A stretch of 64,000 bases of DNA, from positions 221,678,795-221,742,794 of the forward strand of contig CM060947.1 in assembly GCA_030765055.1 (NCBI GenBank), written 5' to 3'. The notes beneath the pieces were generated by a model. That model saw only the letters and a program-made list of their open reading frames with translations, was not told the origin of the DNA and ran no database searches. The position numbers and the translations under genes are program-made. The stretch is from Mantis religiosa (lineage: Eukaryota; Arthropoda; Insecta; Mantodea; Mantidae). This document shows, in pieces, positions 44,160 through 55,395 of this stretch. The first letter of the stretch is position 1. Each line of letters starts with the position of its first letter.

Positions 44160-44985
44160 GTCATTTTCATGAAAATCCACAATATACTGTGCCTGCGTGA
44201 GTTACGTAGATTCGGAAATTTGTTCTGCAGAAATTTAGAACAACTTAAGGTGCACTAAAAATATGTGAAACCGACAATCAAGCAGCCTTCGAGGCTGACT
44301 CGGTGATTTGCTACATTAAAAAAAAGCAACTGAAATAAATCACTGCCTTACCATTGCTTTGAAAAAAAGATTAGAATCGAAAAGTTGGGCAGCCAAAAAA
44401 AAGGAGAGGGAGGGGTTTTTGCTTATTTTACTTAATTATGTTAATTATTTTAGGTATATTCTTTTTGTCTTAGTCTGTACAAGTATGGGTGATTATGCTT
44501 TATTAGGAGGTTTACGTGCAGTAGCAAAAACAATTTCTTATGAACTTTAGTCATGGACTGTTGCAATGACCAGCAAAAACTGCCGCTTCTAAGACCTTGC
44601 GCAGTATTTATACCTCCCCAGCTATTTTTTGTAGAAAGCCGCAGACTTTTCCAGAACTTTAGCGGCAGCAACAAGGGCTAGAACGTTCTGCAGCTTCTCT
44701 CTCTCTCTTGTCTCATCTCAAGGGCCCGGCTCCGGCCTGTAATAGCTGCACAACAATGAAACACGCTGACAATAGGTATTCAACTTACTATCGCTCGATT
44801 AGGTTAGGATTTGACTAGTAACCATGCTAGTCTCACTGTGCCTATACCTCCAAGTGTGGTACCCCCGGGAAGAATTAAAAGGCGAGAGGGAACAGAGTGC
44901 GGCCGAACCAAGGAGAAACGATAGTGCAGAGGGCAGGGTCACTACAGTTTTCTTAGAGACTTCCACCGACAGGCAGGCCAAAGGA
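44160..44985. other. possible LTR-like sequence near 44540-44830
   Basis: Read on the minus strand, 44600-44720 has GGAGGTATAAATA (TATA box) downstream of a CT/GA-rich tract and TTCTAGCCC, recalling the layout at 4800-5000. I found no LTR ends or duplication. Confidence 0.25.
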
Positions 44986-44989
44986 CAGT

Positions 44990-45520
44990 TAAGTGCAGAG
45001 GCTCTACTCCCATTAGTCCTAGACCCCTAGGACCAAGCACCCGGGCCTCCTTCTACCCGGAAGCGATGGATACTCTGGGTTTCTTTCCATAGGGCAATAC
45101 CTTGAGTATAAGAAGGCCCCCCCCCCCGCTGAGCACAACATCAAGACGTGATGGAAGTGGAGAGGCCACTTACGCACATCAACCCCGCAGGGAAGACTAC
45201 CGAAAACCTCGGTGGGGCCGAATGTTGATCTAGCACACCTACTAGCTCTGCAGGCTAGTACCCGGGACTTATGAGGCAACCCTCTACACCCTCCGGGTGG
45301 CCATAGCCTGGCTGGAGGTACCCAATTCCCCGTGGGATATCACTGCACCCCCAAGTTCAACCCAGACCGAACAACACCCCAACGGGAGGGTTCGGCAGTT
45401 CGGCTCGAGGTTCCTCTAGTAACGTCTGAGGTACCACGAGTGCTAAGGGTCCCAGCGCCCACACCTCGGCAGCTCAAGGGGACGGACACCCACCCCTACG
45501 GGAAGGCTAGAGGACATGCT
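44990..45520 (-). mobile_element. GC-rich retroposon, near-complete copy
   Basis: Runs from the element's 3' end (AGTTAAGTGCAGAGGCTCTA) to its 5' end (CACCCCTACGGGA), with every block of the 33635 copy in reverse order and a C-run (45114-45126) where that copy has its G-run. AGGCCAAAGGACA on the left and AGGCTAGAGGACA on the right look like a 13-bp duplication with two differences. Confidence 0.82.
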
Positions 45521-45950
45521 CTCCTACTGCGCGAGGGCAATGAACCCAGCAGTCGAGCCCCAAAGGTGCCAGGCAGGTAATCAGAGCCCCAAAGGTCCCT
45601 GGCTGGCGGTCCGTAACGGGTGCCAGCAGAGGAGAGGAGACCAGTAACCCTCTACCGGAGGAGGAAGTAGCTTTCCTCGGAGCATACCATCCTGCCATGC
45701 ACCGCCTAGACACCCACCACACTTCTACATTGAAAGAGACCACCAGATGAGAGATGATCTGAAATGATAATGGATATGGACTGGAGGGGTAGGAAATTCG
45801 GGGGATGTAATTAACCTACCCTGCATTCAACTAGCGACTCGGGAAAACCCTTTAAGAAACCATGGGTCAGATAGGTTGGCAACGGTTAAACAACCCGGGC
45901 CTCCCGAATGCGGGCCACAGACGAAACCGGCTGAGCCATCCCGCTCGGTA
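45521..45950 (-). repeat. SINE family D, tRNA-like head
   Basis: Directly abuts the GC-rich retroposon. On the minus strand the head starts TACCGAGCGGGATGGCTCAG with GGCCCGCATTCGGGAGGCCC as the anticodon and variable part, and the body matches 15225-15594. At its far end a CAAAGGTGCCAGGCAGG / CAAAGGTCCCTGGCTGG pair forms a short internal duplication. Confidence 0.7.
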
Positions 45951-46100
45951 TCTATCACAGGCTTGATAGTCCCTTACTTCTACTTCCACACACAGGTGTT
46001 GTGAAGGTTTTCTATTTGCCTCTTTAAGGTTTATTCGTTGAAAAACGTAAAAACAATTAGGGCAAGTAGTTTTCTAGAGAAGGAGCCCAGTTATGTATAT

Positions 46101-46583
46101 TGTTGCGGCGACCCGCACAAAATGTTCGCCGCAGAAGGATAACAGACGGATGGTGTATCACAGAGATAGAGCCTGCATAAGAAGATAAACACAGCGCGGA
46201 GATAAAGGGCATGCCAAAACAGATAAGGAGGTAAATGGAATATTGTAGTGAATTCTTGATTATCTTACAGAACATTTTATTTTTCATTTGTCACAGAATA
46301 TTCCGGAAATATCTAGTAGTATGAGTAGAGGTGTTTAAGGAAGCTGCGACTCCCCAAGGGACAGTTATAATGTAGTCGTAAACAGGTAAAACAGTTGTGA
46401 ACACAGTGGCGAGATTTGAAACTGGTGTGTTTGGAAAGTGAGCTCTTTGTTGTGGTCAACGACCTTGGTAGATTGTAATTGTATATGCGACGTAATGCTG
46501 CTATTGTAAGTGTACTTCTACGCACATAACGTTTTGAATTTCTGCAACTTGCACTTTTAATTATACGAACCCACAAAGTCAAA
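46101..46583 (+). repeat. solo gypsy-type LTR with perfect ATAT duplication
   Basis: A 483-bp LTR starting TGTTGCGGCGACCC and ending CCCACAAAGTCAAA (canonical ACA changed to AAA), flanked by ATAT at 46097-46100 and 46584-46587. Its 3' third (GACCTTGGTAGA, GTAATGCTGCT, ACGAACCCACAAAG) matches the LTR at 49347-49833. Confidence 0.87.
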
Positions 46584-46791
46584 ATATTGTGCTTCTTTAT
46601 TTAGCTAATCACATTTTCTTCCGTAAAATTAACTTATACTGACTTTTATGCTAACATTTTAATATTCGTAAATTTTTCATTGTAATTATTATGCACCTCC
46701 GCGCATTACTTTATAAAAGTATTCCTTAAAGTACTCCGTAGTTCGTGATTTATAAACATTATCCTTATCTTTCATATCTATTCAGCTGAGC

Positions 46792-47036
46792 TTTTTTTTT
46801 TTTTTATTTTAATTTACGCCCTTCAACGTTAAGTTATATCGGACGATGCATGGAATGGGTGAAATGATGCTCACATGAGCCCAGGGTCCATAGAGCTTAG
46901 TCACCCCACATTCGTCTTTTAGGATAAGGGAAAACCCCGTAAAAACCTTATCCAGGTAACTCACCCTGACCGAGATTCAAATTCGGGACCTCTTGAGCGT
47001 GAGGCAGACACGCTGTCACCACGCTACCGAAGCGAG
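46792..47036 (-). repeat. SINE family A with 9-bp TSD
   Basis: T-run at the left (poly-A tail), body, then GACCGAGATTCAAATTCGGG and the head at the right. CAGCTGAGC (46783-46791) and CAGCTGAAC (47037-47045) flank it. Confidence 0.9.
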
Positions 47037-47104
47037 CAGCTGAACCAATTGTTTTGCCTTTCTTTAGAGAATTTAAATTTTTCATTGAAGCTCTTAGAAT
47101 GTTT

Positions 47105-47302
47105 TAACATCCTCCAAGCTAAATCATAACAGACAATGAACGAAATGGGTAAAATGATGCTTAAATGAGCAACGGCTCTACAGAGTTACATTTACTTTTC
47201 AGGATACGAAAAAAGCCCTCCCCTCCCAAAAAAAGCCCACATAGACTGGGAACCCCTTGAATATGAGGCAGAGGTGCTACTTACACACCACAATGGCGGG
47301 CA
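47105..47302 (-). repeat. SINE family A, decayed copy
   Basis: Recognisable by CATCCTCCAAG, AATGATGCTTAAATGAGC, TACAGAGTTAC and GAGGCAGAGGTGC, with deletions in the body. It lies 60 bp from the previous copy in the same orientation. Confidence 0.7.
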
Positions 47303-47524
47303 TAGGGGAAATGTGCACGCGAAGTAGAGTTAAAGCACCTGAATTCCATATATGTCGTTTTTGCAAAACTTAAAAAATAGAGTAACATTTTTAATAACTA
47401 TTTGCAGAAACATAAAGCAAAACAACCCGAAAATTTGCTAGCATATTTAACTGTTGTATAACCAGAATTTTGACTAGTTCCAAGTATAGCTTACTTAGCT
47501 AACTAATCACTCCAGAGACTGTAC

Positions 47525-47700
47525 GTGGCCAAGTAGTTAGACCGCTCGGCTCTCACCAAGGCGGCCTGAGCTTGATTTCAGGTTTTTCATGTTTTCGGCG
47601 ATTTCCGGTTCCCCCACCATCTCATTTCACCAGTGTACCATCTTCATCTCGTGTATCATCAGTGCCACCGCCTTGAGTGTCGCATGTAATAAAAGCGCGC
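47525..47700 (+). repeat. tRNA-headed SINE, family B-like
   Basis: GTGGCCAAGTAGTTAGACCG, CTCGGCTCTCACCAAGGCGG and TTGATTTCAGG follow the order A box, anticodon arm, decayed B box. The body has GATTTCCGGTTCCCCC, similar to the family B body in reverse. Confidence 0.6.
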
Positions 47701-48270
47701 TTAAAATACTACACATTTCACTGAATCATTCCAGTACGCATAACATGTTAACATTTATTTGGCATCCTGCAAATATTTATACAGAGAAGACTGCCCAGGA
47801 TTGCGTATAGTTTAACATTTTTCTCTACAACATTACCCTCAGGTTGCACTTGAAAAGACATTCACTTCCTTAGAGGCATTTAAATTCCTCAAGATACTTA
47901 CAAGGGCCAAAACCATACATAAAATTCCAAGAAAATGTTTTTCAAAAGCATTGTTAGAAACACAAATATCACATTTTATAACAATTTCCTGTTAGCGAAG
48001 CTCAGTGGAGTTGCATTCGAAGTCTAATTGTACTGTTTATTTATGTACTAAGGGCACAGAAAAAAGTAGGAACAAGAAAAGACCAAACGATAATGTGTTA
48101 TTACTCTGTGGTCGATTTCAAAGAGGACATAAACGATTATTACATAAACTCGCTGTTCCTGCGAGTTTTATTATTATGTTTCATTGTTCAATTTATACAT
48201 TTAACTTTAATGTTCGTATCGGAGGCTTTTTCCTTGACACATTCTGCTTCTGAACAATGGTATCGAATCG
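47701..48270. other. no gene recognised
   Basis: AT-rich DNA between a SINE and a mariner element. Plus-strand frames at 48005-48302 are in two registers and have no domain. Confidence 0.45.
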
Positions 48271-48272
48271 TA

Positions 48273-49122
48273 CGAGGACTGCTCAATAAAAGTCTTCCCT
48301 GAATGCGATACACTTATCCCAGCGTTTCTGCCAGTCTTCAAAGACATGCTCGAAAGCATTTTTTGATATATCCTTCAAAATCGCCTCCGCAGCCTCAGAA
48401 CTGCATCTGATGATGGATAGTGCCTCCCACGAAGGCGTTAGGGAATAGAAACTTAGGGAATAGAAAAATGTCGCGTGGGGATAAATCCGGACTATAGAAG
48501 GGGGGAGGAGGTTGAGGAATACACTTCACGTTGATTTTTGCAAGATATTCAGCAACAATATTGGAAATATGCGGCCGCGCATTATCGTGGTGCAGCATCC
48601 AGCCTGCTTCACCGAAATGTGGTCTTTTGCACTTGATATGAACTTGCATGTTTTCAGGACATCCCTGTAATATTTTCCAGTTACAGATTTTTGTGTAGGT
48701 AAAACATGCTGATAAACCATTCCATGAATATCAAAGAATGAAATAACTATTACTTTCCCAGTAGAAGCAACATATTTTGCTTTTTGGGGGGTTGGTGATG
48801 AAGGAGATTTTCACACTGAGCTTTGTTGTTTGCTCTCAGGATCAAACAAGATGTAGCCAAGTTTCATCAGCAGTCATTACGTTTGAAAGAGACTCCGGAT
48901 CTTCCTCTAACATCAACTTTAACTGCATGTAACCTCCATTACAGCGGTAGGCGATACTTAACATGTCTGGACTTGCCTGGCGGGAACCAGGAGTACCAAC
49001 AATGAAACTACTACGGCGTGTTTGTTTCACATAGAGCTAACAGAATATAATAAGACTGAATTTTAGTGTGAAAAATTATGACCGTAGAAAAATTATGATC
49101 ATACTTTATTGAACAGCCCTCC
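48273..49122 (-). mobile_element. mariner element with TIRs and TA target, internally deleted
   Basis: The ends are inverted repeats (CGAGGACTGCTCAATAAA on the left; GGAGGGCTGTTCAATAAA as reverse complement of the right) and both are bordered by TA (48271-48272, 49123-49124), the mariner target. The whole is 850 bp against about 1.3 kb for a full mariner, so roughly a third is missing, mainly from the N-terminal half. Confidence 0.88.
48395..49030 (-). pseudogene. mariner transposase pseudogene
   Basis: Minus-strand pieces in order: VGTPGSRQASPDML (a linker), MTADETWLH (first catalytic Asp), GKYYRDVLK, GWMLHHDNARPHIS (second Asp, HDN) and FYSPDLSPRDIFLFPKF (third Asp). All three catalytic Asp residues are still visible, unlike the 5.5-kb copy. 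The helix-turn-helix DNA-binding region is largely gone and there are frameshifts between the blocks, so it cannot act on its own. The two ends could still be moved by a related enzyme. Confidence 0.88.
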
Positions 49123-49134
49123 TATATAGTGGGT

Positions 49135-49320
49135 TTTGAATCTTTGTGACTCTAGTATATATATCAGAAACACACGCGCACACACACTTAAATTTCTAGA
49201 CGTAGAGGACAGTGAATAATCTTGCCCAGAGAGAAGTGTCCACTCCCAGTCTCCGAATCGAACGTGGAATCTCTGCCACAGAGGCAGATGCTCCACCGAC
49301 TGATCTATGGGCCCAGCAAC
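49135..49320 (-). repeat. tRNA-headed SINE
   Basis: On the minus strand GGGCCCATAGATCAGTCGGT, GGAGCATCTGCCTCTGTGGC and CACGTTCGATTCGG are a well-preserved A box, anticodon arm and B box. A short body and a TGTGTGTGCGCG tail follow. It differs from families A, B and D. Confidence 0.72.
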
Positions 49321-49346
49321 ATTTATTTGTCTATTTTTATTGTTTT

Positions 49347-49833
49347 TGTCGCGAACCCTTATCTACGATCGCGCGGTTTGTTTACACAAAAGGAACTGAT
49401 AGGAGGGCAGTGTGAAAACCAAGCGCCGGCAGACGAAGATAACGTGCTGATACAGGTCTGCCAAAACAATCAAACTGAGATAAATCGAAATTTCTAGTTA
49501 CTTCGGAACTGATAGAGGTTATTCGGTTTCTGGTTTATTTTAGAACAATCTAGAATTTTCGATACCTGGATTTAAAGAGGCGACGACTGGCCAGGAGTCC
49601 GGTGGCAAGTTGTGAAACAGTGTTGTTAAACGAGAGACAGCTGAAGGTGTTATTGTAACGAGAGCTAATGATGTAATCTGCTGTCACTGTTTGTTATTGT
49701 CATCGACCTTGGTAGACTGATGGTGTATGTAACGTAATGCTGCTGTAATCTATAAGAGTGTTTCTAGGAAAATAAAGGAGATTTTTAGTTTCTGCAACTC
49801 GGCCTTTTAATTCTACGAACCCACAAAGACACA
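49347..49833 (+). repeat. solo gypsy-type LTR
   Basis: A 487-bp LTR starting TGTCGCGAACCC and ending CCCACAAAGACACA, close to the LTR at 46101-46583 in its 3' third. The right flank is ATAT as in the other copies, but the left flank is TTTT, so the duplication is not intact on the left. An AAATAAAGGAG polyadenylation-like block precedes the 3' end. Confidence 0.82.
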
Positions 49834-49837
49834 ATAT

Positions 49838-50104
49838 TTAGTGAGTCTCTGAAAGAGTAAGTAATTATTATGTTGGCAATTCTGGAACTACAGTTTTCTT
49901 TGACAATGTTTTGCAAACTTTTGGTCATAGAACATTAAGTCATTCATTGTGCAAAGAGAGTAGAACTTCGAATCCTAACTTCAGCCTTGAATCAAAGGCC
50001 CAAGAATGGTCAAAGTGTATGCAGTGGTTACAGAAGACTTTAAAAGAAGGTCACAAATACACACGCCGACTTACATAGACAATTGAGGAATTCCAGTATT
50101 TGAT
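49838..50104. other. no gene recognised
   Basis: Short gap between an LTR and a LINE tail; nothing supported. Confidence 0.5.
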
Positions 50105-51990
50105 ATTTGATATTTATTTATTTATTTGTACAGTATCCATTTCAAATTCAGTACAATAAAATTTAACAAATAACATGCTGTATTTTTACCTCCTGTAAAA
50201 ATACATAAAATACTGACCCTAAGATTTACTTACTGAATCAGGACCCCTGGCTATAAGTCTTTGGTTTTCCTGAGCAGCATGATGCCATTTCTTGTTGTCC
50301 TTTACTTCTTTTATCCTAATCCACTTTTCTCTTATCCTATATCCGAATTCTCCTGTATTTTTCTCCTGTAATTTACTATCTCCTTACATTCTATCAGGTA
50401 ATGAACAGTGTTTTCTTCATCTCCACAAAATTCCCATATTCCTACCTCATTACTTCACAGCCCTTTTAAGTATTTTATTCCTACTCTCATCCATGCTATG
50501 CCTTCTCTTCCAGTTTTGTCACATTGATCTATATTTTTCCCTACCCCATTCTGTCTTGAATTGCTTATAAAATCTCAAAGATTTCTTTTATACTTTCCCG
50601 TATCTCTTGCCTATCTATGTCTTCTAGTCTAGTTCTCATTTCCTTCCAAAAACCGCTATAATTAGCCTCCTCTTCTCTCCATGGATCTCCCATGCCTATC
50701 TTCAATACCATACTTTCCAATTCCGACCACCAACTATTTGTATTTTTAATGCTTTTCTGTTGCTTCATGTACCGATTCAATAATTCCCCTTTCTGCCCTT
50801 TAATACACTTATACCAAACTTTCAATATTCTCTCTATTATTATTCCCGTCCTTTTTGTATAACCTAGCTCTAGTAATGCCACCTCTCTCGATGCCTACGT
50901 TGGCAGCCCTAGTAGTTCTTTGCAAAGCAATCTGTACATTTGGACTAGTTTTGTACCTATCTCTGATATTACCCATACCGCCACTGCATACATTGTTCTG
51001 GCTTCAACGATCGCTTCATACATTCTTTCTAACCATCTAACTGACATCTCCAGTTTATATTTACATATTCTTACCCCTGACATTGCCGCCCTGTCATCAG
51101 CTATCACTTTTCTGGCTTGTGCAGCCCATCCTGCACTGCTACACATCCTTACACCTAAATAGTCCTATTCCTGTACCACTTCTACCTTTTAGTCTCCTAT
51201 GAAGCATTCCTCTCCTTTACTAAGTATCGATCCTCTTTAAAATACCATTATTTTTATTTTTTGCTGTTTAGTCTTAGTCCTCAGTCAGCGCAAAACCTAT
51301 GAATTGCCTCAATTGAATTTTGTAGACCTACTACGGAAATTGCTCCTACCATTAAACAATCCACGTACAATAAACCAGGGATCTCTTCGTTCATTATTAT
51401 TGTAAATGGGCATTGATTTCCTTAACCCTCTCTATTATGTCATCTATAAATAAATTGAATAGTATAGGACTCAATTAGCACCTCTGTCTTAAGCCTAGCA
51501 TCTGTTCGGCTTCTTCTGATAACACATTCAACCCACATCTTATTCTGAATTTTACCCCTCTATAAATTTTATCAATTTCGTTTATAAACTTCTCGCTCAC
51601 CCATTTTCTTCTTAATTGCCATTTTAAAGCCCCCTGTTTTTGTATCGAACGCTTTCTCAAGATCCACAAAAAACATATAAAATCTGCCCCTTTTCCTGCT
51701 CAAGTATTCATAAATTAACGTCTTGATTATACATACATTATCTTTAGTTTGTCTTTTTATCCTAAATCCAGCTTGAAATTCTGATATTTTATTTTCTCTT
51801 TCCACCCAACTCATTAGTATGTCCGCTAGTATGCGTGTATACATTTTCCCAATTACAGATAGTAAGCTTATCCCCCTGTAATTATCTCGCCTATTCACAC
51901 TTCGCTTTCCTTTAAATATTGGTACAATCACACTTGTTTTCCAGCAGTCAGGTAATTTCCTACTATCTTTCATTTTATTAAATAAATTAG
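50105..51990 (-). mobile_element. LINE, minus strand, 5'-truncated
   Basis: A non-LTR retrotransposon whose tail (TAAATAAATAAATATC read on the minus strand) is at about 50105-50130 and which is cut 5' of the reverse-transcriptase domain near 51990. The copies at 31130-31565 and 57511-58738 belong to the same family by shared protein blocks. No duplication was found. Confidence 0.8.
50290..51973 (-). pseudogene. LINE ORF2 pseudogene: reverse transcriptase to C-terminus
   Basis: Minus-strand frames give PDCWKTSVIVPIFKGKRSVN, YRGISLLSVIGKMYTRIL, ISEFQAGFRIKRQTKDN and GRFYMFFVDLEKAFDT, which are RT motifs 1-2, the QAGFR block and motif A with its catalytic Asp. Motif B is visible as GLRQRC. The region that should hold the catalytic DD box (around 51300-51470) is decayed. 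Downstream come a thumb and C-terminal part with YRLLCKELLGLP, MALLELGYTKRTG, SWWSELESMVLKIGMGDPW and a Cys-knuckle region EFCGDEENTVHYLIECKE. Several frames are needed, so it is inactive. Confidence 0.85.
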
Positions 51991-51999
51991 TTATATTCT

Positions 52000-53060
52000 T
52001 TAATCCACTTGGTGTTTCCCAATATCTCTTAAATTGAAAGACTCTTAAATTAAGATTTTTTAAACTTCTTGTTTACTCTTTATGCAGCTGAAAGGCGCAA
52101 GGATATGTTTCTAAAATGGTTTTTTTATAATTTTAAAGAATAATATCTTAATATCAAATCTTTGTGTAGAATGTGGTACTTTCTTTATTTTTGTAGGCAA
52201 ATAAAATGTAGAAAATAGTATAGTTTCCTTTATGTTTATCCAGCTGAGGAGCAATTGTATGCCGTCTCATTAACTACCACTAACTGTGCCGAGTGTAAAT
52301 GTACACTCAACAAGCAAGCAGTAACGCCACTCTTCCTGCTGCATGACCAGCAACATGTTGCCACTCATGCAAGCAGTGACCACTTGACTTGATGACTTCA
52401 GAGCAGCAATCTTTCCCACACCTACCTGCCGTGCTCAGGACTACTTGTTTGTTAGCAGCTCTGGAAATTATGAATTTTACACCCAGCGGGAGTTTATCAG
52501 AGCCCCGCATCGGGTGAGTTCCAATTCCACCAGACCGGCTGGCCGCATTTCAACCCTGAACATCAGGGAATCTGAAATTAGCATACATCAATTGTTTATT
52601 TGTATCCGGTTTTAGGAGACATTGTGCTGTTAATTATTTTATAAAGTATTAGAGCAACAGTTTAAACTGTTGGAGACGTATTTTAGGCATTTTAAGATAC
52701 TCTGAACATATTTTTATTCAACATAAAATAGCATTCTTCAAATATTAGTTTATTTATTAATTTAAATGCGTATAATAAAACTTTATCCATTAAGACAAGT
52801 CAACAGCATAAAACAGCATATTGTACAACTGCATTCCCATCACCTTATAACAAATTCTAGTAGATAGTTTTTCTTAAACACATTTTATAGTGCATACCGA
52901 GAAAAATAAAAACCCGCAATTTCACTAAATAGTTTTAAAAATAAATTAAGACCTACCGAAATTATAATAAAACATGGTATAATGCAATTCTGAAATTCGC
53001 TTGCGAAAATTTTCAGAACTCTCAGCTTTACCGTTAGGGAAAACCTGAAGTTAAGATAGT
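52000..53060. other. no gene; possible tRNA-like head near 52500-52560
   Basis: 52250-52560 is GC-richer and on the minus strand contains GGCCAGCCGGTCTGGTGGAA, which could be a decayed SINE head. The remainder is AT-rich. Confidence 0.35.
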
Positions 53061-53074
53061 GTCATATACATTTT

Positions 53075-53314
53075 TTTCTTTCTTGTTTAATTTACGTCCT
53101 CCAATGTTAAGTCATATCGGACGGTGAATGAATTGCATGGAATGATACTCAAATGAATCCAGGATCCATGGAGCTTAGTTACCTGACATTCGTCTTGAAG
53201 GATAAGAGAAAACCCCGGAAAAGACTTATCCAGGTAACTCACCCTGACCGAGATTCCAACTCGGGACCTCTTGAACGTGAGGCAGACAAGCTACCACTAA
53301 CGAGGTGGGCTAGT
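53075..53314 (-). repeat. SINE family A
   Basis: 3' end TTTAATTTACGTCCTCCAAT at the left, body, then GAGATTCCAACTCGGGACC and head GAACGTGAGGCAGACAAGCT...GAGGTGGGC at the right. TCATATA lies on both sides (53062-53068 and 53316-53322), a probable short duplication. Confidence 0.87.
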
Positions 53315-53477
53315 TTCATATAATTTATAGCAACAGAGAGTAAAAGGAAATGACAGTGTTTAAAATAGCATTAAAACAGTTTCACCAGCGAAAGGATATC
53401 TATTTTAATTGTGGTGCAGTTTTTGCACTTAAAATTTAAAAATGGATTTATTTAACTAATTTGCTTAAACAACACTT

Positions 53478-54106
53478 CGGTCTCCCTTAAGATTATCAGC
53501 CGCCTATAAGGCCTCTTTTACTTGATGTACCACTTATTAGAGCAAATAGAAGAAAATTGCATCACATCTAAAACTTTCGTACTCAAATTTTACTAGAGAT
53601 TCGCGTTTTCAGACAGCCTATATCCAAACACAGCAGTTTTAGGAAACGCTTGGCGCGATCCTCTGCAAATGAACAATTATTATAAACCCTAAAACAAAAA
53701 CAAAATTAACACCACACCACACCTCTAAAAATATATGAAACGAGCATTTTTAAAACTAGCCTGTGCGAAGTCCTGAATGACTTTAATATATAAGGTTTCG
53801 GTCCCCATTAAGTTCATCAGCCATTATTTTACATGATGTACCACTTAGCAGAGTAAATAAAAGAAAATTGTACGTAATGTAATAATTTCACTAGAGATTC
53901 ACGTTTTCAGACATCCTCTATCCAAACAAACTAGTTTTAGGAAACGTTTGGCGTGATCGTGTGCAAATGAACAATTATTATGAACCCTAAAACAAAAACA
54001 TGATCAACACCACATATATTTAAGTTTAGAATCCTATAAAAATATGTGAAACGAGCATTTTCAAAACTAGCCTGTATGAAGTCGTAAATGACTTTAATGT
54101 ATAAGC
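53478..54106 (+). repeat. tandem duplication, 321-bp period
   Basis: Two head-to-tail units (from 53478 and 53799) share CGGTC(T/C)CC, CATGATGTACCACTTA, TAGAGATTC(G/A)CGTTTTCAG, TTTTAGGAAACG(C/T)TTGGCG, GCAAATGAACAATTATTAT and GAAACGAGCATTTT blocks. I estimate 80-88 percent identity. No coding frame or known element is evident. Confidence 0.85.
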
Positions 54107-54109
54107 GCT

Positions 54110-55240
54110 AAACTTTAAAATACAGACAATTCCTTTTTATTTTTTACACAGAAATGCATACCTCATTAAAGTAAAGATTTTATGCCAAGGCTTCTGTGGG
54201 TATGGATTTTAAAATAATTGTACTTTCTTCAAATGGTAATTCAATATTCCTTCATTCCCGTGATGGTGAAGTTTCATGACTTTCGCTTTAAGAAACTGTA
54301 CTTTTGTTACCCACGCAGCGAATGTGTAGGTGTAAATTATAAAGTAATATGAATTATAAAGAAGTGGATGGAATAATAAAGTTTGGTAAAGTAAGTTTGA
54401 GGAAGAATGAATAGTGAAATGAATATAACTGTAAGGTATCTGTGGTTTTAATTTATATACATTGCAATTATAAGGCGACCATTAGACGTAATTTCGCTGA
54501 TCATTGTGATCATCTCATTTACCTACTTAGACAAAGGCTCTAAGCTTTAGTGAAATGCTGGTTTAGGTCTTAGACATAATATTGAATTATAATCAATATT
54601 AAACTTATTTGAATCTGCCGTTTAAGATTCACAAGTTCTCTGGCTAAATTTATAAACCTTTATTGTAACTTTGAGGGCTCCAATCTCCTAACCTAACTAT
54701 TAGTTAATGTTTACCACTTCATGGATGTATTATAAAATTGTGGAAGCTATATGCCTCTGACGTTCTTCTCCTAATGGTCATATGTATCTAGCTTCTACAA
54801 AACTGCTAATTTAAAAGTATAAATTAAAGTAGGTAAACATCTGAAAAATGATTTAACTGCATATTTCTTTCAATTTACGCGATTAGGTTAAGTCTGAAAT
54901 AGCATAGATAATATCATACACCATCTGATTGGGAACTCTGGCAATATTTATTGGAGGTTTAAAAAATCATTCAGCTATAGAACCTCTAAGGGTGTTACAG
55001 ACAGTGTAGTAGATATAAAGGCAGGGTACAGTTTTAACCCATTACAGTTAAGTTTCCAAAGTATGAGTGATGGAAAATGCTCATTCGACCGAAATGATTT
55101 ATGTAATCATTAACTCATGGATCCTACACACAATACACCAAATGACAAAGAAATTAACACAAAAAGTATCTACAAATTCTGACCATGGAACTAAAAGATA
55201 AACAAACATGGTAAAGCGTGTAATTAATGCTTAGGTATTT
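54110..55240. other. no gene recognised
   Basis: AT-rich DNA without supported features. Confidence 0.45.
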
Positions 55241-55244
55241 AGCA

Positions 55245-55395
55245 ACAAAGCAACACTTGATATAACACAACTATAAACAAAGACAAAAGACTATCAAAAT
55301 TCGCATTACTGAACAAAAGACTGTTTTCAGTCAATTAAATGACAGGTCAGGAGATGGCGTGAGTATAGAAAACTATGTCAAACAAACTTAACTAC
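55245..55395 (-). repeat. Penelope-like 3' fragment
   Basis: Matches 38168-38285 on the same strand (ACAACTATAAACAAAGACAA, TCGCATTACTGAACAAAAG, GACAGGTCAGGAGATGGCGT). The hammerhead-like part is not present here. Confidence 0.78.

Noticed and set aside
43835..44200. 121-codon frame ending in a Cys-Val run
   Set aside because: Pyrimidine-rich tract read into a GT microsatellite.
45332..45743. Overlapping 80-codon frames on both strands
   Set aside because: Shadow frames of the GC-rich retroposon and SINE D.
50292..50570. 92-codon hydrophobic plus-strand frame
   Set aside because: Antisense of the LINE C-terminal region.
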